From NCBI GenBank assembly GCA_006227095.1, contig SBFZ01000075.1, positions 1 to 10,388 of the forward strand: 10,388 nucleotides of DNA. The letters run 5' to 3'. The position numbers were made by a program, and so were the translations under genes. This document shows, one piece after another, positions 6,533-10,388 of this stretch. The notes beneath the pieces were generated by a model. That model searched no databases. It saw only the letters and a program-made list of their open reading frames with translations, and was not told the origin of the DNA. The stretch's first letter is position 1. Every line of letters begins with the position of its first letter. This stretch comes from Bacteroidota bacterium (GTDB lineage Bacteria; Bacteroidota; Bacteroidia; Bacteroidales; VadinHA17).

Positions 6533-6958
6533 ATGAAGAAGATTCTCCCGCTGTTGCTGCTGGCATTCGTTGCTGCCCTGACTGTCACCGGATGTAAAAA
6601 GAGATGCATGTCTGCCGAGGGTCCGACGGACGTAAGGATTCTGAATCATACAGGCCAGTCCCTGGACGATGTTACCGTTACAACCACCGATGATGTCTCA
6701 TACGATGACCGGGTCTATAACTATGGCACGGTTGCTGACGGTGCATATACTGATTATCACCGGTTTGACATTGCTTTCCCCAAGGCTGACATAACCCTGA
6801 AGATTGGTGGCGTAACCTGGTCAACCCCTGCAGTGAATTTCAGTTATCTCACCTATATAGGTCAGGATCGCATTACATACACCCTGACGATTGCTGACCA
6901 GGTAAACCATGTCCTGGGCCTTGAAGTAACCATAGAAGAGCCGATTGACGATCTCTAG
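6533..6958 (+). CDS. Small predicted lipoprotein of unknown function
   Basis: The 141-residue protein has a basic N-terminus, a Leu/Ala-rich core and a lipobox (VTGC, Cys at 21), so signal peptidase II should cleave before Cys21 and the protein should be lipid-anchored. The residues after Cys21 (Lys-Lys-Arg-Cys) are basic and lack the acidic export signal known for surface lipoproteins of Bacteroidota, so a periplasmic location is more likely. The mature part is about 120 residues, rich in Thr, Asp, Val and Tyr in alternating patterns that suggest a small beta-sandwich. I do not recognise the family. It begins 24 bases after a possible promoter, and its stop lies 6 bases before the molybdoenzyme gene, so they are probably co-transcribed. 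A functional link to the oxidoreductase is therefore possible but rests only on position. A second Cys at 25 is the only other cysteine. Confidence 0.75.
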   Translation: MKKILPLLLLAFVAALTVTGCKKRCMSAEGPTDVRILNHTGQSLDDVTVTTTDDVSYDDRVYNYGTVADGAYTDYHRFDIAFPKADITLKIGGVTWSTPAVNFSYLTYIGQDRITYTLTIADQVNHVLGLEVTIEEPIDDL

Positions 6959-6964
6959 CAGCCG

Positions 6965-8992
6965 ATGAAGGAATTTATAACAGTCTGCCCGAGGAACTGT
7001 TACAGCACCTGCTCTTTCAAAGTATTCACAGAGGATGGGAGGGTGAAGCGGATTCTCCCTTACGAGGGCAACCTGGCTACACCGGAAGGGCCATGCATAA
7101 AGGGGCTTTCCTATCTTGAAAGGGAATATTCCCCGGATAGGATCATATATCCTCTCATGCGGCAGCCTGACGGGACATTTGCCCGTATCAGCACTGACGA
7201 GGCGTTGGCCCTGATTGCGGCCAGGCTGACTGAAGCCAGGGAAAAACACGGGCCACATTCTGTCCTGTTCTATAAGGGAAGTGGGTATTCCGGGCTGAGC
7301 AATGATATTGCCGGCAACTTCTGGAAACTTTTCGGTGGCGCCACCACTACATACGGAAACCTTTGCTGGCCGGCGGGACTGGAGGCGGTCAGGCTGACCC
7401 TCGGGGAGGTAAAGCATAATCTTCCGTGGGATCTGGCGAATGCATCAATGATCATCCTCTGGGGCAAGAACTCAGCCGAGACCAATGTACAGGAGATGAT
7501 CCACATTGAGAAGGCAAGGCAGAACGGGGCAAAGGTGGTGGTTATTGACCCGCGACGCACATTAACCGCAGATAAGGCCGATATGCTGATCAGGCCTCGG
7601 CCCGGCACCGACGCCGCCCTGGCACTGGCTATGGCCCGGGTGATCATTGACCGCGGAATGACCGACAGGGAGTTCATCCGGAAACATGTGGCGGGCTTTG
7701 ATGAATTTAAGGCGTCACTTCAGATGACGCCTGATAAGGCGCAGGAAATCACAGGTGTACCAGCTGATGAGATTATTGAACTTGCTGTGGCGGCGGCCGG
7801 TGCCGGGCGTCTGACCATCATTGCCGGTTACGGTTTGCAGCGCTATACGAACGGCGGGCAGACCATCAGGTCTCTCCTCACTATCCCGGTGATTACAGGC
7901 ATGATCGGCAAACCCGGATGCGGATTCAATTTTGCCAGTCTGCAGAGCTATATCTTTGACGATCTGAAGGAACCGCTTAGTTATTATCCTGACAGGGAAT
8001 CAGATAAACCTTTCAGGCGGGCAATCTCAATGGCAAAATTCGGTCCTGATTTCTTTGCATTGAAGGAGCCTGGTATTAAGGTTGCATGGATTGAGAGAGG
8101 TAATCCGCTGATCCAGCTACCCGGAAGCGGTGAAGTAAGAAAGGCATTTGAGTCAGTGCCCTTCAAGGTTGTTGTGGAGCAGTTCATGACTGACACCGCC
8201 GCAATGGCAGACATCATTCTTCCTGCCAAAGGGATCTTTGAGCAGGCTGATGTGGTTGGTTCTTACTGGAACCCATACGCCCAGTACAAGCCAAAGATCA
8301 CTGACCTTCCGGGTGAGGTAATTCCTGAGAGTGAAATATACTGGCGGTTGGCACAGCTGATGGGAATTTCCTCCGGAGAAGACAACAGCTTGCCTGCACC
8401 CGGTGATTATGACAGCTGGCTCATGGAGCGTATCAGTCATACTCCTGGCTTCAGACTGGATGAGTTGCTCGGGAAGCCTGTAATTCCGGAACAGAACGAG
8501 CATCCGGCCTATGCGAACATGAAATTTGACACCCCTTCAGGCAAGATTGAACTCTGGTCTGACAGGGCGGTTAAACTATGGGGAGTCAACCCCCTGCCAA
8601 CCTATGAGCCTCCGGCCGACTTCGGAGAAAGCCATCTTCCGTTCAGGCTGATGACGCCAAACATTGCATCACGTATTCATTCCCAGTTTGGCAACCTGGA
8701 GGTTATTAAAAGTGTTGTTGAACAGCCTGTGTGGGAGATTTCAGTTGCCGACGCACGGAGAAGGGGCCTCAGGAGCGGCGATAAAATAAGGGTCTTCAAC
8801 TCCCGCGGTGAGGTTGCCGGCAGGGTGAGGGTGACCCCCAGGGTAAAGAGCGGCAGCCTGGTATTTCCCAACGGTATATGGCTTGGTGAAGGCGGAGGTG
8901 TCAACATTCTTATAGAGCCCTCGGAGACCGATATGGGTCACGGGGCTGCCTTTCACAACACCAGGGCAGATATTGAAAAGCTGAAGCCATGA
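6965..8992 (+). CDS. Molybdopterin oxidoreductase, DMSO reductase superfamily, catalytic subunit
   Basis: The 675-residue protein has an N-terminal [4Fe-4S] site (Cys8, Cys12, Cys16, Cys44; CPRNCYSTC at 8-16) followed by the molybdopterin guanine dinucleotide domains. Visible landmarks are ILWGKNSAETN (164-174), VVVIDPRRT (191-199), TGMIGKPGCG (311-320) and a Pro-Ala-Lys-Gly site in ADIILPAKG (415-423). A C-terminal cofactor-binding domain (about 555-670) contains SRIHSQFGNL. Cys134 in GNLCWPAG is at the expected place of the metal ligand. It resembles the uncharacterised MopB_3-like enzymes more than DmsA, which is larger (about 800 residues). There is no Tat or other signal: the iron-sulphur motif begins at residue 8, so it should remain cytoplasmic. 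It overlaps the next gene, a fused electron-transfer and anchor subunit, by 4 bases. The substrate cannot be deduced; polysulfide, thiosulfate, sulfoxides, oxyanions or formate-like donors are all open. Confidence 0.88.
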   Translation: MKEFITVCPRNCYSTCSFKVFTEDGRVKRILPYEGNLATPEGPCIKGLSYLEREYSPDRIIYPLMRQPDGTFARISTDEALALIAARLTEAREKHGPHSVLFYKGSGYSGLSNDIAGNFWKLFGGATTTYGNLCWPAGLEAVRLTLGEVKHNLPWDLANASMIILWGKNSAETNVQEMIHIEKARQNGAKVVVIDPRRTLTADKADMLIRPRPGTDAALALAMARVIIDRGMTDREFIRKHVAGFDEFKASLQMTPDKAQEITGVPADEIIELAVAAAGAGRLTIIAGYGLQRYTNGGQTIRSLLTIPVITGMIGKPGCGFNFASLQSYIFDDLKEPLSYYPDRESDKPFRRAISMAKFGPDFFALKEPGIKVAWIERGNPLIQLPGSGEVRKAFESVPFKVVVEQFMTDTAAMADIILPAKGIFEQADVVGSYWNPYAQYKPKITDLPGEVIPESEIYWRLAQLMGISSGEDNSLPAPGDYDSWLMERISHTPGFRLDELLGKPVIPEQNEHPAYANMKFDTPSGKIELWSDRAVKLWGVNPLPTYEPPADFGESHLPFRLMTPNIASRIHSQFGNLEVIKSVVEQPVWEISVADARRRGLRSGDKIRVFNSRGEVAGRVRVTPRVKSGSLVFPNGIWLGEGGGVNILIEPSETDMGHGAAFHNTRADIEKLKP

Positions 8993-10365
8993 GAAGGGGA
9001 TTCATATTTGATGCCGCACTGTGTGTTAGCTGCAAGGCCTGCAGTGCAGCCTGCATCCTTGAGAACGGGCTTCAGCCCGGCACACGAACCCTCTTCGCCT
9101 GGAATGATCATGTCCTGCCACTGGTGAGTGTCATAAACCTCTCCATGGCCTGCAACCACTGTGCCGATCCCGCCTGTGCCTCAGGATGCCCGGCTGTCGC
9201 CTACACCATAAACGCTGACGGTGCTGTGATCCATCACCCTGACCGGTGCATGGGATGCGGCTACTGCACCTGGAGATGTCCTTATGACGCCCCGAAGATC
9301 AATCCGGTACCCGGATATATCGAAAAATGCCATTTATGTGTTGACAGAACTGCTGAAGGAGTTGAACCGGCCTGTGTGACCGCCTGTCCAACAGGTGCTC
9401 TTAAAACGACGGAAACTGACGAATTTGAAGGTTCGTTCCCGGCCTGGTTCCCCGATACTGGCATAAAGCCGTCACTGATCCTGAAGAATTCCGTGAATCT
9501 GAACAAACCGGTTATTATACCTCCTGACAATGAATCAGTTGACCATGATGGAGAAGCCCTGTCAATCCTGCCGGACCAGACAGATGCTGCAGCCAGCCTT
9601 AAGAAGGAGTGGAGCCTTGTTGCCTTTTCGGTACTGGTTATCATTGCCTCGGTAATTACTGGTCTGAATGCACTCCGCAGCGATGTTTCAGGGGGCATTG
9701 TTCCATTCCTGCTCATGGCTGCTGCCATGATTGTGTCAGTTCTGCATCTCGGCAGACCGGAAAGGACCTGGAGAGCAGTCCTCAACCCTGTATCCTCACC
9801 ACTCAGCCGGGAGATTGCTATGGTAGTGCTGCTTACAGGTGTAACCCTGCTTAACTGGCTTGTACCCGGGTTTATACCTCCGCTCATATCTGCCATGGTG
9901 GCATTACTGGCTCTGATATCCATTGACCTGGTCTATTTTGCTGCCGACAGATCAATTAACCTCAGGCTTCACAGCGGACAGGCATTTTTCACTGCCATCT
10001 ATGCAGTCTCATGGTTCGTTGAACCACGACTGATTTTCGTTGTCTTTTCGATGGTTGCCGCAGTCTCGGTGGTGATCAGGTACGGGTCGTCCGATAGCGG
10101 AGGAGTAAAAATGGTGCTCTACTACTTCAGGGCAATGGCGCTGCCACTGGTGTTCATGCTCATGTATCCGGGCAACCCGGTAACTGACATCCTGGCCATG
10201 GTGTTTTTCATTGCAGGGCTTGTTGCCGACAGGCTCCTGTTCTATCTCGACTTCAAACCGCCGAATATAAGGAACATGATTCGGGAGCACTTTGAAAAGG
10301 AATACCTGTCACGTGGAAAGGAGAGTCCGGACCCGGGTGACGGTGTGTCAGACCTGGAGAACTAA
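8989..10365 (+). CDS. DmsB-DmsC fusion: four-cluster ferredoxin with eight-helix quinone anchor
   Basis: The 458-residue protein is a fusion. Residues 1-140 form a DmsB-type ferredoxin with sixteen Cys in four groups: 12/15/18/22, 55/58/63/67, 87/90/93/97 and 114/117/129/133, enough for four [4Fe-4S] clusters. A linker (about 141-207) leads to a DmsC-type anchor with about eight helices (near 209-227, 236-254, 275-292, 296-317, 331-345, 347-363, 376-393, 400-420). The loop after helix 2 contains the DmsC-like HLGRPERTW and PLSREI. It should carry electrons between the membrane quinone pool and the molybdenum subunit encoded just upstream, with which it shares an ATGA overlap. Basic residues cluster in loops 2, 4, 6 and the C-terminus, which places both ends in the cytoplasm. 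There is no Tat or Sec signal. The gene is complete and 23 bases of non-coding sequence remain to the window edge. Confidence 0.87.
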   Translation: MRRGFIFDAALCVSCKACSAACILENGLQPGTRTLFAWNDHVLPLVSVINLSMACNHCADPACASGCPAVAYTINADGAVIHHPDRCMGCGYCTWRCPYDAPKINPVPGYIEKCHLCVDRTAEGVEPACVTACPTGALKTTETDEFEGSFPAWFPDTGIKPSLILKNSVNLNKPVIIPPDNESVDHDGEALSILPDQTDAAASLKKEWSLVAFSVLVIIASVITGLNALRSDVSGGIVPFLLMAAAMIVSVLHLGRPERTWRAVLNPVSSPLSREIAMVVLLTGVTLLNWLVPGFIPPLISAMVALLALISIDLVYFAADRSINLRLHSGQAFFTAIYAVSWFVEPRLIFVVFSMVAAVSVVIRYGSSDSGGVKMVLYYFRAMALPLVFMLMYPGNPVTDILAMVFFIAGLVADRLLFYLDFKPPNIRNMIREHFEKEYLSRGKESPDPGDGVSDLEN

Positions 10366-10388
10366 CACAACAGTTGAGATAGGATACT

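Noticed and set aside
6593..6605. Surface-export signal in the small lipoprotein
   Set aside because: The residues after the lipidated Cys are Lys-Lys-Arg-Cys, without the acidic residues of the known Bacteroidota lipoprotein export signal.
6821..7417. Open frame of 198 codons on the - strand across the lipoprotein/oxidoreductase junction
   Set aside because: Both + strand genes are well supported, and the antisense product has no signal, domain or plausible context.
8989..9030. Arg-Arg at the start of the B-C fusion as a Tat signal
   Set aside because: There is no S/T-R-R-x-F-L-K context and no hydrophobic core with a cleavage site; cluster Cys begin at residue 12.
9282..9923. Open frame of 213 codons on the - strand opposite the B-C fusion gene
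   Set aside because: It lies wholly inside a gene with sixteen ordered cluster Cys and eight membrane helices; the antisense product shows no recognisable motif.

Overview
The window most likely comes from a member of the Bacteroidota, probably an anaerobic or facultative member of the Bacteroidales or a related order. The evidence is the complete Bat gene cluster in the order typical of that phylum, exported proteins whose predicted mature forms begin with Gln, a TATCTTT-type promoter element, frequent AGG (Arg) and ATA (Ile) codons, and medium GC content. All genes lie on the + strand and are packed almost without gaps.

Positions 1-6455 hold the 3' part of a moxR/DUF58/bat operon: the tail of a DUF58 protein (1-104), a membrane-anchored BatD-like protein (109-1065), batA (1058-2050), batB (2058-3113), batC (3110-3847), batD (3858-5684) and batE (5697-6455). 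Together they should encode an envelope complex. BatA and BatB are two membrane-tethered von Willebrand A proteins with intact metal sites. BatC and BatE provide periplasmic TPR scaffolds. BatD and the BatD-like protein have periplasmic beta-rich regions and cytoplasmic helical tails. An AAA+ MoxR ATPase would be expected just upstream of the window. The system was linked to aerotolerance in Bacteroides fragilis, but its molecular function is not settled.

A 77-base gap (6456-6532) with a possible Bacteroidota promoter separates this from a second tight group. It contains a small lipoprotein of unknown function (6533-6958), a molybdopterin oxidoreductase of the DMSO reductase superfamily (6965-8992) and a single protein that fuses a four-cluster DmsB-type ferredoxin to a DmsC-type eight-helix quinone anchor (8989-10365). 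The last two overlap by four bases and should form one membrane-bound oxidoreductase. Neither carries a Tat signal, and the charge distribution of the anchor places the iron-sulphur domain in the cytoplasm, opposite to classical periplasm-facing DmsABC. Its substrate cannot be read from sequence. No RNA gene, mobile element, CRISPR array or broken gene was seen.
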